This document shows, in pieces, positions 1 through 13,896 of a DNA stretch of 64,000 bases (positions are counted from its first letter, which is position 1; each line of letters opens with the position of its first letter). The position numbers and the translations under genes are program-made. The stretch is from assembly GCA_015039315.1 (NCBI GenBank), contig WIDE01000027.1:104116-168115 (forward strand). The letters are read 5' to 3'. This DNA is from Clavulina sp. PMI_390 (taxonomy: Eukaryota > Basidiomycota > Agaricomycetes > Cantharellales > Hydnaceae). The notes under the pieces are model-generated. The model was given only the letters and a program-made list of their open reading frames with translations, ran no database searches and was not told the DNA's origin.

Positions 1-207
1 TGTCTTAGGTAGCGCGAGTTCGCGTTCTATGCGTGCCAATCGATCAGACCGCGCGTTAATATTTGGCGGAACCATAACGGGTTGTGGTTGTGGTTTCTGC
101 GGTAACAGCTGATTTGGCACCGCGTTGGCTGCAGCCTCAATTGCATCAAGCTGCTTGAGAGCATCAGAGTCGAGCTCGAATGTGTCGTCGTCCTCGCTGA
201 AGTCCAT
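1..207 (-). CDS. N-terminal fragment of an acidic unknown protein
   Basis: An ATG at 205-207 on the minus strand opens a frame that stays open for 69 codons to the window edge. The product starts MDFSEDDDTFELDSDALKQL, an acidic stretch, followed by a Q/P-rich segment (QKPQPQPVMVPPN) and a short basic-acidic helix-like tail. No catalytic domain is visible in this part. Acidic N-termini of this style occur in nuclear DNA-repair helicases and other chromatin proteins, but that is only a stylistic resemblance and I assign no function. The rest of the gene lies outside the window. Confidence 0.5.
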   Translation of the reverse strand, partial: MDFSEDDDTFELDSDALKQLDAIEAAANAVPNQLLPQKPQPQPVMVPPNINARSDRLARIERELALPKT

Positions 208-410
208 GACATGGGTAACGCTTGTGGATGTTGATGTCTGTGGACGCGGCGCATACAAATAAAAACTTTACCCACCTCAGTTGATGATGTTCTAAATGCT
301 TGCCCGAAATGGTTGGTCAGATAGGATCTATGAGAGTTCGAAGAAGAATTTCTATATCAATATATGACTCTGGCGCTCATCTCTGATTAGTACACTCAAT
401 ATAATCTACT

Positions 411-3400
411 CTATAGTGTGATGACACCGCCAGCAATACCCAGCATGAGAGTATCGTAGGAAGATGCAAACCTTTCCTCAAGCCAAGAATCCATAACCGC
501 AAATAGCTTCATAGCAGGTAGATCTCCTCCCTGAGATCTCTTCGCAGGCCACATCCCACGCTCCTGAATGCCCTGGAAGTCGACCGTAAGTAGGGGCTTC
601 TCCCCCGGTGTGGTAGCATTGATAGCGAGATCTACACTCCAACGATCTACGCCATAGAATGATGCCTCTTTGATATGATGTCGAGCATAGTGTGTGAGAG
701 GGTTGTTGTCTAAGGACCATGCCAGAACATGTGCGTCGAAAGCCATGACTGTCCAGATGAGACCAGGGTGATCGATAGTGATCGTAAGTGTTCGAGTGTT
801 GTTCGAGCGATGCCAAACGTCATTCGTCGTCTGAAGCACAAATCCTGTCCATTCGGAAGTGTATGTGGGCTCGGGAGATGGGAGTTTGAGATCGTAAGGA
901 GTGAGAAACTGTCATAAAGTATTGTCAATGTGGTACAATCAGTCACTAAACACATCGAAGGTTCAGACGAAAACTCACCTGGCTGAATGGATACAGAATA
1001 TCCCAATCGGCTGTATAAGTTTTTTTTAGCGCGTAGAGCAAGATAACAGAAATAAATGGTAGGGTGCTGTACCATTCCGATCATTCATCACAACAGAATT
1101 GAGTGGCGCACCACTCTCGCCAAAATTTGCTCTCATCTCCTCTGCGAGGGCATGGAATTCTGGCGCAGAGTCTGCCACGGCAAAATGGAGGCTTCGATCA
1201 CCGGTAAAGATCTATTGCCATAAGCGATTAGTTGTCAAGCGAGCAGTTGGGAGAAGTGAGAATCCCACGTTTTCGGAGTGCAACACGAACAAACGACGAG
1301 GGTGTAATTCATCAAAGGTAGGAATTATGCCAGATGCAAAAATTGCTGCGACTGAGATGGTCAGCAGAAAAATGGCCTGTAACACGCGACGGAGGTGTTT
1401 TTTTGAGAGCTGGTGTGCAAGGGACAAAGAACTTGGAACACTGAGGAAAACGACAATAGAAACAATGGTTGCAACGATGTGCTCAGCTGGGGCCTCCTGG
1501 TTTACTGCAGGTTGTCAGCAAGTATGTGTGACGCAAGAGTCGTCCTGTGGATTATATTACTAACCTCGCCCATGCGTCCAGTCTATTGGGGTGATGGTTA
1601 CTATATCGGATCGAATAAATGGATCTGTATAGATTACTTACTAAAGGCACGAATACATCAAGCAAGGAGAATCCAAGCTCGAAGCCGTATACGGCAGGGA
1701 CTACTTGAGCGATCCCGTAGATCCAGGCCTGCAAAGTATGCGACGTCCCAGCGCCCCGGGTCAAAAGATACTGCAAGGCGAGGGCCCCAAATGTTGACAG
1801 GCCCCACAAAAACCCTACGGCGGCGCTACCAATACCAAAAGATTGGCCAAGTGAAGCCAGTCCAAGCCAGAAGAGATGCAGCATCGAAAAGGTACTGTAT
1901 TCCACGACCGACTGACTGGGTTGTGGCACGAGGTTGCGCAGCATATATTGGACAAGAAGTAGACCTAATCTCCATTATTAGATGTGCCGAGGGCCGAAAT
2001 GGATCAACGCACCAAACAAGGCAGCTGGGCCGTATAGAACAAGTGGATACCAGGCTCGTGCGAACCACGATAGTCCTCTCCCCAAAAGTCCCTTCATGAT
2101 GAATGCAACTGCATTAGTGGTCAAAGCGGAGGCTATGAGACTCGCCACGATTCCAAATAGAGAAACCAAATGCGTAGTTGCTGGAACCTTCGGAGGGAGT
2201 GCCAGAAGGAGAAGAATGGAGAGAACAAGGAAAGTGTTGTACATGATGCTAGCAGTACCGAAACTCCACATGATGAAGTATTTTCCAAGCAGAGAGAAAT
2301 AGGTGGTGCGAGGTGGCGAATAATCCTTCATGCGAGGGAGTGGTGATTCAGAGGACGCAAGATACTTAATGAGAGCGAGAACATTTTCCGCCATGTGCTA
2401 GAGAATCCGTGCCAAAAACAAAAGCATTAGATGCAACCCAGGTTTTGGGGCTTTGGATTTTTTGCCTGCTTGCCTGTGTCACTCCTGGTTCAATGTTTTG
2501 AACGATATCCTGTGGGAACGATGAGCACTGAATAGAGTAACGTCATAGATAGAGTATCAGTACCTTTCGGGTGTGGTAAACATACGAATCTCCTACGATA
2601 GCCATCTGGTGATCGGGTAAGGTGAGCACGCAATCTTAATGTGCCTGAAACCATCAAAACGTACGTCGAGACCCGTCAAGTTTCCATACTCCTGGAATTG
2701 GCGGAAATCGGTGCTGCCAAGAAAGGGAAAGCAGTAAGGAATAATTTCAACACGACAAAAGACTCCACCTTACTCTGAGAGAATAATGCCGCTGCTGAAT
2801 ACGTCATTGGCCAACACGGTGCCATAGGGCCTGGGAAGGATGGATAAGCTCGACGCCTACAACTGGTGATTTGCATCTAGCCTCACCAGGGGACCTTCGA
2901 ATATGCCTCGATCATCTCTTCCGATGTGGCTTGGAATAGAAGCTCGGGTCCCGAAACGCCGGCAGCTAAACATTAGAGCATGTTCAGAGTGGGGTGCAAG
3001 ACGAGTTCACAGATCGGATCTCACCCTCCAGATTAATGACAGCCCGCGATCTGAAACCGCCTTATTAGTATCGTATTGAGTTATCAGACCTTTCTGAGAG
3101 CGCACGTTGGAGCCCACTCATGCTGAGTTGAGAATAAATGCGAGCCATCCTGAAGGGATTCTTCTGCATTGTTCCACACTAATGAGAGCGTCCTAAGCAT
3201 AATGCGTAAATGGAGACGCCGTCGTTGATGACTCACAGAAAATGACGGCATATTGTGGCGTCCAATCTGGACTATCGAGCAACACGCGGATGCTGTCTAG
3301 CATGATCATGCAAGGAAGTGCATCATCAGCAGCCCCAGGACTAGGAAGGGTTGAATCCTAGCCCTTATGCTTCAGATGGAGTTGTATCAATTCATGAGAT

Positions 3401-4195
3401 GGTTGCCGCTTACGAGATGCCCGTTCAAGAGGATGGCATGCTGCTTAGAGGCCTCGCTGCCATTGGATATTCGGAACACGACGTTGGACAGGTCGACATA
3501 ATTTTTGTATACGCGCCGATCCATCATGTCGAATCTTCCGGGGATAGTAAATAAATTTGACGTTAGGTATTCGTGTGTCTTGGGTATGGTACCCACTCAC
3601 CTGTGTGTACCAGAACCCTGTTGACGCTGCATCTCGCATTCAATACTCCTATCAGCCACGCTGGCCAGTTTGTCGCAATGCGCTTTGAGAGTTGCAAGCT
3701 CCTGGAGAAGCCACTCCTCTCCTAAGGCATGCTCTAGGGTCCCGGGGATACGATAGCCGATGCCTTCAGAAAGATGACGAGTGTTTCGAAGTATGTTGGT
3801 CTCAGCTGAACAAAAAGACGAACGAATCAAGTTAATTTAATAAATAAGCAGTATGGCAAGATGTCATCAATCCACATACATAGTTGTGGGAGACCAGTCG
3901 TATTATTTATCCTGGGCAAATGCTCAATCAAAATAGTCGGATGTTATTGCATCCGTAATGAAGCTTACAAATCGCTTTGTGGAGATGGAAGTGCTAGCGA
4001 ATAGCGAATCATTAATATGCAATGAACTCAAGCGATGCACGAACTCACCATAGTGCGCTCGGAGTGAGAGAACCGCGAAGAAGGTAGTCGAGAGGAAGAA
4101 GGCTATTCATCACGTCAAATAACATTGAAGGCTGAAAGAGGAGAAGCCATACTCAGTACTGCGAACGCGCCTGAGCGCCTTTTCGCTTCCACCAT
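411..4195 (-). CDS. Vacuolar membrane protease, M28 family (Pff1/ERMP1-like)
   Basis: Multi-exon gene for an integral-membrane zinc aminopeptidase-like protein of the fungal vacuole (ER in animals). The ATG at 4193-4195 begins MVEAKRRSGAFAVL; after a short intron comes a membrane segment (TFFLSTTFFAVLSLRAHY). The luminal M28 domain follows with its metal and catalytic residues: NGHLDSTLPSPGAADDAL (His and Asp), NNAEESLQDGSHLF (paired Glu), INLEGAAGVSGPELLF (Glu) and GDSYVYHTRKDIVQNIEPG (His). The C-terminal half (about 2394-1552) is multi-membrane, and the final exon (839-411) encodes the soluble tail ending MLGIAGGVITL. Many introns of 50-65 nt interrupt it, and some exon edges in 1000-1250 and 2400-2650 were not fully resolved. 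The family call is secure from motif order. No break in the catalytic set was seen. Confidence 0.85.
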
Positions 4196-7100
4196 GTTGC
4201 CGGGCACAGGTCGAGGGCTTATTTACTGGTGTGTACACTGCTTTGCCATTACGCGCGTCGTCTCCCCAATCTATCCATAAACGGCGATGAGCAGGATTTG
4301 TACTTCACAAAGAAGATTTAATGTGCCTGAACCATCTAGTGGATCTTATGTCTGTACCTTCAGCTTAAGGCAATATCTTTACCTCGTGACCAGTGCTCCG
4401 ATGAGCGCGCCAAGATCGCGGCTGGTTGACAGCATACGAGCATGCGCCAGGACATCAAAAAAGAACACTCGAAGGCAAATTCGCCGGTAAAGGGTCTTTT
4501 GATAGCCTATCTTTGCCAAATCTTTTAGTGGTTGCGGAGACAACAGGAACCCGACCGAGCAGCGGTTTGCCTTGAACGCCGACAATATCAGTTTGACAGT
4601 AGCGCACGACCAGGTATGCTCAGTATTGAGAATACTTCTCTCGCTCCGGCCAGATATCACCATCGGGGTACAGTTCTGAGCACGTAATGTTCGCCGAACA
4701 GGCATTCGGTCTCCGAGGCTTACATGCGAATCTTCCTCACGCTATAGCTTACCCTCAAGGTACAACAACCCGAAGGTTATTGATAACTAAAAGCACAAAA
4801 CTAGTTATATGATCGTGAAAGGTGGGCTTGTGCCTGTGCTGTATCAGAATTGAGAAATCGCGTTTGTTGAGGTTCAGCTATCCTTTTAGGACAAAATGAT
4901 ACTATTTGCACTATCTCTAAATTTCGGCGAATCATTGATGCAAAACATACCCAATCACCGCAGATATTGACCAAGAAGATCTCTCAAAACTCTAGAAAGC
5001 TTCTGTTGTAGGAACTGACGGGTTCAGAACTTCGGCTCGCACAGTTCTTTGATACTAGCTTCTGGTTGAAAGCCGTGGGGGGTCGTGGGAGAGTATAGGC
5101 TCGGCGATTTTTTTTTCTGCAAGTTGTGTCTGACGATTCAGCCTCGCGTGATAGTGCTGACCACCCGGCAACCCAAGGATAGGCCTTCTACGCACCATCA
5201 CTCGAATAGAACGCCGTCCCCGTGTTCACACCTCCGCGCAACAGACTCAAGCGGAGAGTTAAGCCCCGAATCGATGTAGCTTCGGATGTCTTTTTGATCT
5301 AAGAAGTTTTGTTCCCGGTGTGTGCGCAGACCGAAGGGTTGGAGGCACTTATGGCCGTAGGTGTTCTGTTGTCACAGGCACTCAGCTGTAATTTTGCATA
5401 CGTGGCATCATCTCAACCATACGGTCTTACCGGCCTTCAAGATCGCCGTTTGTACTGCCTGATTGATCTAGATGGGTTAGGATACTTGAAACCACGGCGG
5501 ACGGAGTGACACAAGGATTTAGACCTAGTTGCGAAAGAAACAAACAGAATGTAGAGAGCCAGAGTCCTATAGTTAAACGAGCCAATTTGAGGTAGCCTAT
5601 AGGTTACATCGAATGACCTGGTGCAAGGTCTGTCAATCATCCGGCTTGCTGATGACTAGGGTACCTGGAGCGATGAGCTACAACATCTCAGCGGCGGCCA
5701 ATGATTTGCCGGACGAAGGCTCACTGTTTGGAAACAAAGGGCCGCAATGAGCTTAATTCTGACGACGAATCAAGATCTACCTCACAGCTTGAGCAGTGAC
5801 ATTGATTTAAGGCTGCAGATGCATCGATTGAGGGTATTTTTGCGCAGGGTATTAACGCAGAACTTTACGAATTTACGAAGCGTTGGATGCGGATGTAATT
5901 AAGTTAGCGATCCGATACTGTAGATGTGAAACTGGTTCATCAAAGCACAGTAGCCAATAGGTGTGCTGAAACTAGTGCTAGTCATGGACGACATGCGGAT
6001 ATGTGAACAAAGTCAAGCCAATGAAGAAGCAAAAACGATTATAAAGGACCGCCTAGCCAGTGAAATATGAGGTATACAGGTCAGGATGGCAGCTTGGGCT
6101 CGATTTACTGGACGTGCCTCAACATCGAGCTGGAGGGTGACGTGTCGCGTTGAAGTTGGCGTCACACAGCACATCGTCACTCACGTGATTCGCTGCTGTG
6201 CTGGCGGACTGTATTTTGTTCCCACTCACAGCATCTCCGTCACCGGACCCATGATACAGAAGAGATTCCAGGCAGACCCCACGAGACGATCCGCCCCTTT
6301 TCCTTTTTCAATCATTACAATAATATTTCCAACCACGCGAGCAGCTAAACACCATTGATTCCTATAGCACATTGCCTACTATATCGTTCTATGAGAATGG
6401 TCCCAAGGTATCCCTTACCCCCTCTTTTACCTCCGCCCCGTCCGTTGGCCTGTCGCTGCGATCCTATGATCCGGATACTTAGGCTGCCGAACTTTGACGA
6501 TGGGCGTTCAAAAATGTCTCATATGACTCTTGACGTGCCGACTATTTGGCTTCGAGTTATGTGTCTCTAGCTTCCCTTCAGGCTTCGAAGGCACAAGGCG
6601 GTACCTCTCCTGGGACTGCTCCGCCGATTGTCTCGTTTGGCAACTGAATCTCTGCGAGTTTTCGTAAAGGAAGTGACGGAATAGTGTCAGCTGCAAAGAA
6701 GATACCCGTCACTACAAATATTCTAAGGATGTGCCCGAACCTCTCTCCGTCCTGAAATGACAGACTTCCCACAAATTTGGTCCTCCTCGGACATGGGCGG
6801 TTGAGGCAATTCCCCCTTCATGAGCACCTCGCGATGGTACTTGGCCAATCCGCTCGTTTCATTTTGGCTTGAGAGAACTGATGATGCATTACGCCGACTC
6901 GGTTGGCACCGACCCCACTCAATTCCAGCATTGACCAATGGCCATCTGTGTGCAAATCCTCTTTGTGATGTATTGAAAATACAACCCAGACTTCATCACT
7001 ACCTCATCTTCAAGTGATTCGAGATTCAGGGCCTGAGTTTGTTCCAGCCTGTGTTCAGCTACGCGGGTCTGCGGCTTGATATCCAAGGCAGGCGATGACT

Positions 7101-10100
7101 GTGTCAGGATCGGGGACCTGTACATTAGCTCTCATCTCTTGACCACTTGTTTCACATCATGCCGCGCTGCGAGTGACGCTTACACCATGTGAGAGCGGTC
7201 TAGGCCTTCATTTCCATTGACTACTCTCAGTACAGTTGGACTTTGGGTTGAGTGGATTCTGCCGGGAGAAGTATCTTCTACCCTAATATCGTCAATATTA
7301 TAGGTGAAACGGAACTTTCTTTACGCGCGATACCCACCACACAGGCACGAGGTGGAATGATCCACGCCGGAGCCTGTGGTCCAGCGTAGAATCTGCTAAT
7401 ACATACTTCGTTTTCGATCTCGATCCATATACGCAATGACGCAGAGCTACCCTACGTCACCACTGGCCGCTTCGATCGCTCGGGAGTTGTACGTGGCCGA
7501 TGATCATGACTGAGGGAACGCAACCATGAGGTCCGTTCAAACCCAGCTAGCTGCACGCTAAGCACATCACCGCTAGGCCGAGGTATTCACACACATATTT
7601 GTGCAATTACATATCACAAGACAACACCTCTCGTACCAGTTGGGGATTCCGGGAACTCAAATCCCTGGGCGCGTAATCGGAGACCGCAAGTGGGCGAATC
7701 ACACACAGGTCCACATGCCTGAAAGTCGCTTCAACAACCGTGCTTTGCGAAGCAAGCCTGATAACTTTACTCACGAAGATTTTGTCATCGTTCGGTGTCT
7801 AGAAGCCGAGGAGTCTCTGGCGGCGTCGGATGCGTGTGCCATGGCGTCCAAAAATTCAAGGGTAACCAAATAAATAAACAATGTCACCGGGATTCCGGCT
7901 GGGAAACACGCGCTGAGCGCAAGAGCGCGGTCTTACGACACTTCTGCGCTTCCAAAGCCCTTGGTTATCATGCAGGGCATATGGATAAGGTGGCAAAGAA
8001 CAGGACAACAAAGTCCACACCGTTCAGCAACCAACGAATGAGATGAGCGGCCAAGGATTGGCGGTTTGCGGCGAGCACTGCCACACCGTATCATTGCCCT
8101 TGAGTCATATCCCGCGATCTGGTGTATGGGCCGGCAACAAACATTAAGATAGGATTCGCAGCACCGGTGGACTATGGGGTAGTCGGCCACTCTAGCAAGT
8201 GCATTACAGCTGGGCGTGGTGCAAGCCCATCGAGACCGGGTGAAGAGAGAAAGTCGAGACCATTTCGAACGACGAGAGCCAGGATGATTGTCCACACTGC
8301 GGCGTAATCAGAAGTAAAATCACCGGAGATCCGACCTCAAATCAGGCTAGGTCGCCGACACTGCCATCGCAAAAGCCAGCAAAAAGAGCAGCGACATGTA
8401 ACGAAAACGCGGTCGCACATGCTAATGTTAAGCGAATGACGCGCTAATTTCCTCGTAGGGACCCATGATACATGAACGGGGAGACCCGAGGCTCACCCTT
8501 GGGATGCACGCGCATATGACTGAGGCTCTGGACCACCAAGTATTAGGGTTTCATGTAGATAACATCTGAGGCGGCGTCTATCTAGATTTAGAGCTGCTTT
8601 CGTGGCATTGTCAAGCCGGTAATGATGCGCCGTCGCCACTTAGCAATCGGGGTGGAGGGATCTACTGCTCGTCCGTCTCCGCCACCCAATACTGACCGAT
8701 CGAATCCCACACATAAATGGATGCGGAAGAAGCTTAGCGAACGTAGGAAAAATTTTGAGGCCGATAATGGCTCTGCTTCTCTCTCTCGGGGCTTGTACCA
8801 CAGATCCTGGGTCAAAATTTTCGACGCTTTTTTCGGAGGAAGGTCATGATCACACTACTAGAAAAACCAGTGCTAGCTCGCCGGATATCATCGGGAATCC
8901 GGAGAATTCTCCTGAGTAAGAACTACCTTCGATTAGCCCACGAGAGCGAGGAAGTCAATCTGCTCTCGGTGGGTGAGCACTCCTCCACTATGACGAAGTA
9001 GATTGAGGAAGGAGCCACCTCATTCAGGAGGTAGGGTCCTCCTTCGCGTTACCCGTAGTTCGGTGGATCAAGGTTGGGGCTTGTCAAGGCCGCAAAGTTA
9101 GATGAATCTCGTTGTCCTCGGCCAGAGATCTCTGAAGCCACAGATGGTGCCGTTGGGGATACCTAGAACGGATCTGTCCTCGGCGGAGCAGGACAGGGAT
9201 GAGCAACAACCCCATAGATCGAACAGGACTCATCGAGAGGTCGTGATGTCATGGCGCCCGATGATCGCTCCCTGCATAAACGCTGGTCACTCGCGAGAAT
9301 TCGCCGGTGTCTATCGAGCCTGCCGAATGCGCTTGTTGTATGTGGATGATGGGCCTGATTGTGGTGAGAGTGTCCGAGAAAAGATTGGCCAAAGCATGGC
9401 AGTGATGGGGTACGCGAATCAGTTCCGCGTAAAAAGGATGTCCGGTAGTGCGATGGGGATGATGATCAGCAAGGAGTAAGTCAGCGTGCGATACCAGGTT
9501 ATGCATGTCGAGGGATGCTTTGCGTGTGAAGAACCCGGCCACCAAAGATGAGCGCCTACACCTTGGTCAACACAATAGGTATTCCTGAGGTCAAGAAATC
9601 TCTGAACAACTAACTGAGATAGAATAAAAGCACTTGAGAACCCCAATCATCAGCCTCAACAAGATGCGCGTAGTGTTCTGGGGGTGGCAGGTGTCATTTC
9701 TTCATTAAATGGATCAGCCAACAACAATCATTGCGGAAGAGTAGGAGCAAAGGCAGTTCAGCGAGGTAAATGAAATTTCCCTCCCTCATCGATAAAGGCC
9801 GGAACTCGGTGAATTCTTTGCCGTAGCACAAGACACACTCGAGTCGAGTCGGCGCCCGACAGCGAGAGAAAAAGCGACAAGGACAAGAAGCTATCCTTTC
9901 GCCGAGAAGAAGCAGATCAAGAAGCTGGCCTGTCTGTCACACATTGTCGGAGAATCAACCAGACACTGACGAGATTTGAGGGGTAAGACGGCATTCTAGC
10001 CAGTAGACTCTCGCGGGATTGTCTCGGATTCGGTGTAGTTACGCCAAGTGCGAGCAAAGTTTGGACTAGGTACCGGCGCGAGAGGAAAGAGCCAATTTTC

Positions 10101-13100
10101 CAATCCGAGGCAAATTCGGACAGGGAAGCAAAACAGAGGGAGACATTAAGGGAGAAAATAGATCGAGTGAAGAACTGCGTGCCGCCACTAAGGGACTCAG
10201 GGATCCAGCCAGCCATCTCATGAATCGCTCCGCGCCGTCGCCGGCTCGCCTAACCTCGGGGCGTTGGGGGCGTCGCTCAATAAAAAATGAGGCAAATAGA
10301 AGGTGTTCTGAACCGAAGGATAGGAGGTTCGTCTGCCAGCCACCTTTTCATAATTCGTCGATGACCTGGGATACCCTGGAGTCACAATACTCTCATAGAT
10401 AGGGGGCCTGGCAGAGCTCCTCATTCTGTACGGAGAAGCATGACTGATATGAGTTTGATTTCATCTTAATTATCAATCAGCCAGAGACTAATAAGCATTC
10501 AGAAGAGCAACAAGGAATGAAGTTGTACGAGACTTTTTATTAGCCAAGCCTTCAGTATCCTGAACATGAAGGGATCAGAGAAGATTTTTGGCAATCTCCA
10601 AGGTACCATCAGAACAAGCGAATTCAAACGAACCAATTACATCATGGAAGCCTATTCTGAGGGGCCAGTCTCTTGAACTCTGAAAATACGCGAGCCTCAT
10701 CGCTCCATGCATCACCTGATACCAAGCATGGCACCGGAGATTGGAGATCAGCGTCATATCGGAACTGCGAGGGGTTGGGATGTCGCCGCATAGAGTTAAC
10801 AGATTGAGACAAAGCAGCTACGATGGCGTCGGACACGGGTACGGGCTGCTGAATCATGATCACGAATTGATCATACGATAGCCCAACGACATTTCATGCT
10901 TGGCTGTAGTATAGCAATCTCTCATCAGGTGGTCCGTCTGTCGCTTATGTAGGTAGATTCGGAACGCATCTGCAGGTCCGATCGGGATGTGCAGGCTGAC
11001 TCAGGGTGCATAATTAAGCACTCGTCGCCGAACGAATGGAGTAATCTCAGCGTCTGCCGCGGGGTTGTTAATGAATCAGCATGCGTAGGGCGGGGGCGGG
11101 GATAATCATGTTCATAGGCACATTGCTATGGTATTGACAGTAGATGAAATATCGCCATCTCTGGTTATCGTAGTTCATTAAGTGAAATAGGGTCCAAATT
11201 TCTTGCGAAAGGCTAACTATTCAGCGTAAACAGACGTGCCGATGTTGCATTAGATAGACGGGAATATTAGAGATGTTGCCGAGATTCTGGCCAAATGTGG
11301 GTCCAAACCCGGAGTGTTTGGGCGGTGCATTGATAATTTGACGATACTACCCGCTATCCGGTGCTCAAAGTTGGTTCGGCGTATTTGAGGGAGCTCTTCC
11401 ACAGTGTAATCATTGGGGCAGAGTATTGCAAGCAGCAAGTAAAAGGAAACCTGAGTAGCCCAAGCCCGGGGAGCGGTTCCGCGCCCACGCGGCTGCAATC
11501 AGAAAGTATCGCTCCCTCTCTCCCTCTTGCTATTTTGATCGCAAGACTATCAGCTGACTTGACGTTCTACCTTGTTTTCATTCATTCTGTTGAAGAATCA
11601 TACCCATACCATGCATCCTTCGGTCCGCCCTCGCGCGAAAAAGTATAGTGCGCGCCGCTTCTTTTGGGACCAATGATTTGGCCCTGTCCCCTATCTCGAT
11701 GACAAGGTGGCACGGGCACGAGGACCGAGGAAGAACGGCCAAGGCAATGACATCACCACCGAGTAGGTACCGAAAAGAAGACCAGGGCGTGGCGTGGCTT
11801 TGGCTTCTTTTGATGCAATAAATCAGCAGCAAAGCGCGAGCGTTAAATTTTTTGGCCTCGGTGTGATCGGGTTTGAGGATTCAGCGCTCTGCTCCTCGGA
11901 TGATGGATCTTGCGCGGGGAGAATATCAATTAGTGACCCAGTAAGCCAGCCAGTGAGTCAGGCGTCCTCGGGCGGTCAGGGGCCGCTGTCTCGTCCGTCA
12001 TCCAGCTGACGAAGTCGAAAATCGATGTGGAGCTGGGCGCCTTGCGGGCCCAAAGAGGCAGGCAAAGCGAGGCAGAAGCAAGGCAGGATAGTTATTCTAT
12101 TAGAGCTACGCCCCGGAAATCGAAAAAGCGCGCAGGCAGGCACTGGTCGGCAAGGTGGACGCGCTAGAAGAAGAACTAACACGAGGTTTATCGATGATCG
12201 CTCGCTGATGAACATTGACTGATTGAGTTTTCTGGGACGATATGGATGGACATGCACAGAGCGAGATTTTTTTTGGTGCCGAGACTTGGGCCAGCTTCGA
12301 AGCAGAACAGAGGGAATCAGAGTCTTCAAGGCATAGTATAGTCACGATGGAGACGGTTGACTGTGGTCAATCTTGAGGAAGAGAATGTACGAGCGATGCG
12401 ATGGGGGTGGTTGCTCACCTTGCGACACTGTGAGGCGAGGAAGACTATCTGCAAGTTTATTATCATCAGCCGCTATGAGCACTAGAAGCAGTGGCCTTGT
12501 GGACTGAGTGCAGCGCGCGTGAAATCAGCTGCGTTTACGCGACGCGAGACACGACCTGAGATAATGTAGCTCGCGATATATTGCTCGCGTGGCGGCAGCA
12601 AGTGGAGCCAGTTGAAAGCAGTCCGTTGGGGTTGGGTGGCGCAAGTTCCGGATGTACCATGAATTGCCCATCGAGGGAGGGGGCCCATGCATGGCGATGG
12701 AGTGAGTGAGTGGGTTGGGCAGGCAGGGCGAACTCGGATCGGAGCAGTGGTGGGTGGAGCAGGAGCTATTTCGAAGCATGGCTGTCGGGGAGCAAAATGT
12801 GTCAATGCGCTGGTAGTACCAGGGACGGACAGACAGACGGCGTCAGGACATCAAAAAAAATGGTGGGTGGACGAAATGAATCAGTTTTCTCGAGACGGCT
12901 GAGGGGTCGCGATCGAACCTGTTGTGAGGCACATTGACGAGCTGGGTAGTTGCGGGTGAGACTGGGCGGAAGGAACAAGGAAAGTGGGGTGGGACTGGCC
13001 CGTGCTGATGTGTGTTTCAAGCATCCTCGTCGTAAGTGATTGTAGATAGTGGGGGGACACCCGCGCTGGGGAGTGTGTGTTGCCAGTGTATGAATGGGTG

Positions 13101-13896
13101 GTAGTAGTAATGATCGCTGACGGGGTTAGGATGAATAGCGGAGGAATTTGGCTGATCCCATACAATATTGCCCTATAGAATTGGATGGGTGGGTCGACAG
13201 CATCGGATTTGGAGGCGCAAGGAAGTGAGTGAATAATCAAGAGACTCGTGGTGGAACGGGAAAGCCGGCGGCTCAAAAGGTGAGCGAGAGAAAAGAATGC
13301 AGAATCGGGGTGAAAAGCGGGGAGGGGAATTGGACCAAAAAGGGCGAAACCCGTGTTGTTGGAAAGGAGACAGAACGAGGAGAGCGCGGTGGTTGGGAGG
13401 GTGAGGGGGGAGTGCGGCCCACCGCGACGGGTTTGTTTGGCCAGCTGAGTGGTGCGGAACACGCGCACTCAGACAGGAATTTCCTTTTTAGGCCGATGTT
13501 TACGGTGCAAAATAATAGGTGAGCTACTGGCGAAGGCTCGTGGGATATTCTGGTGAAATCGGGGCAAGCGAGGTATGTGAATGCGCTTTTCGAGGGGTGT
13601 GGTGAAAAAAGATGTGGGACTGGATTCGAACGGGGCAATATTGGCTGGTACGGCGACTCTACTGCACACACAGGCCCAAAAGACACAGAGTAGCAGCACA
13701 CCCACCGGGACCGTGACAAGGAAACTGAACCCAAGTCTAATGGCTTGGGCCGCCCTATCTGGTAACCTGCCCCGAGCACCCAGCTAGTGATTAGATGCTC
13801 GCGGACATATTAAAGCGCACTCATCTCGCCTCTACATCATCACCATCTCCTCCTCCTCCTTCTCCCCCAACACCACCGCCTCTACTCCTCTCTGCC
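4196..13896. other. Gene-poor block, 9.7 kb, no recognisable gene
   Basis: No reading frame longer than about 200 codons and no family motif was recognised. Weak leftovers are short minus-strand frames at 4379-4705, three overlapping minus frames at 6578-7125, hydrophobic minus-strand segments in alternating frames at 7930-8300, and two overlapping minus frames at 10575-10863 that look like one frameshifted unit. Frames at 9840-10230 (+) are interrupted by stops. The last 2 kb (about 11.7-13.8 kb) is pyrimidine-rich on the minus strand and probably includes the promoter and 5' leader of the dioxygenase gene. I saw no terminal repeats, integrase or reverse-transcriptase motif, or target-site duplication. 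Confidence 0.5.
10575..10863 (-). pseudogene. Possible frameshifted remnant, unassigned
   Basis: Two overlapping minus-strand frames share this stretch. One starts with an ATG near 10863 (MIMIQQPVPVSDAIVAAL) and runs to 10642; the other covers 10757-10575 and reads SFEFACSDGTLEIAKNLL at its end. Joining them would need a frame change, with no good intron between, so a decayed gene fragment is possible. I do not recognise the family. Chance open frames in gene-poor DNA are an equal alternative. Confidence 0.15.

Noticed and set aside
12881..13468. 195-codon minus-strand frame in the dioxygenase upstream region
   Set aside because: Starts only at GTG, is Ser/Thr/Pro-rich from pyrimidine bias, has no motif and lies in promoter-like DNA.
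13600..13640. Another tRNA T-loop-like string (ggattcgaac)
   Set aside because: Flanks do not pair into a T-stem and no cloverleaf could be drawn.
13795..13896. Upstream in-frame ATG for the dioxygenase
   Set aside because: The added leader is poly-Ser/Pro from CT-rich DNA; the ATG at 13897 has better context.
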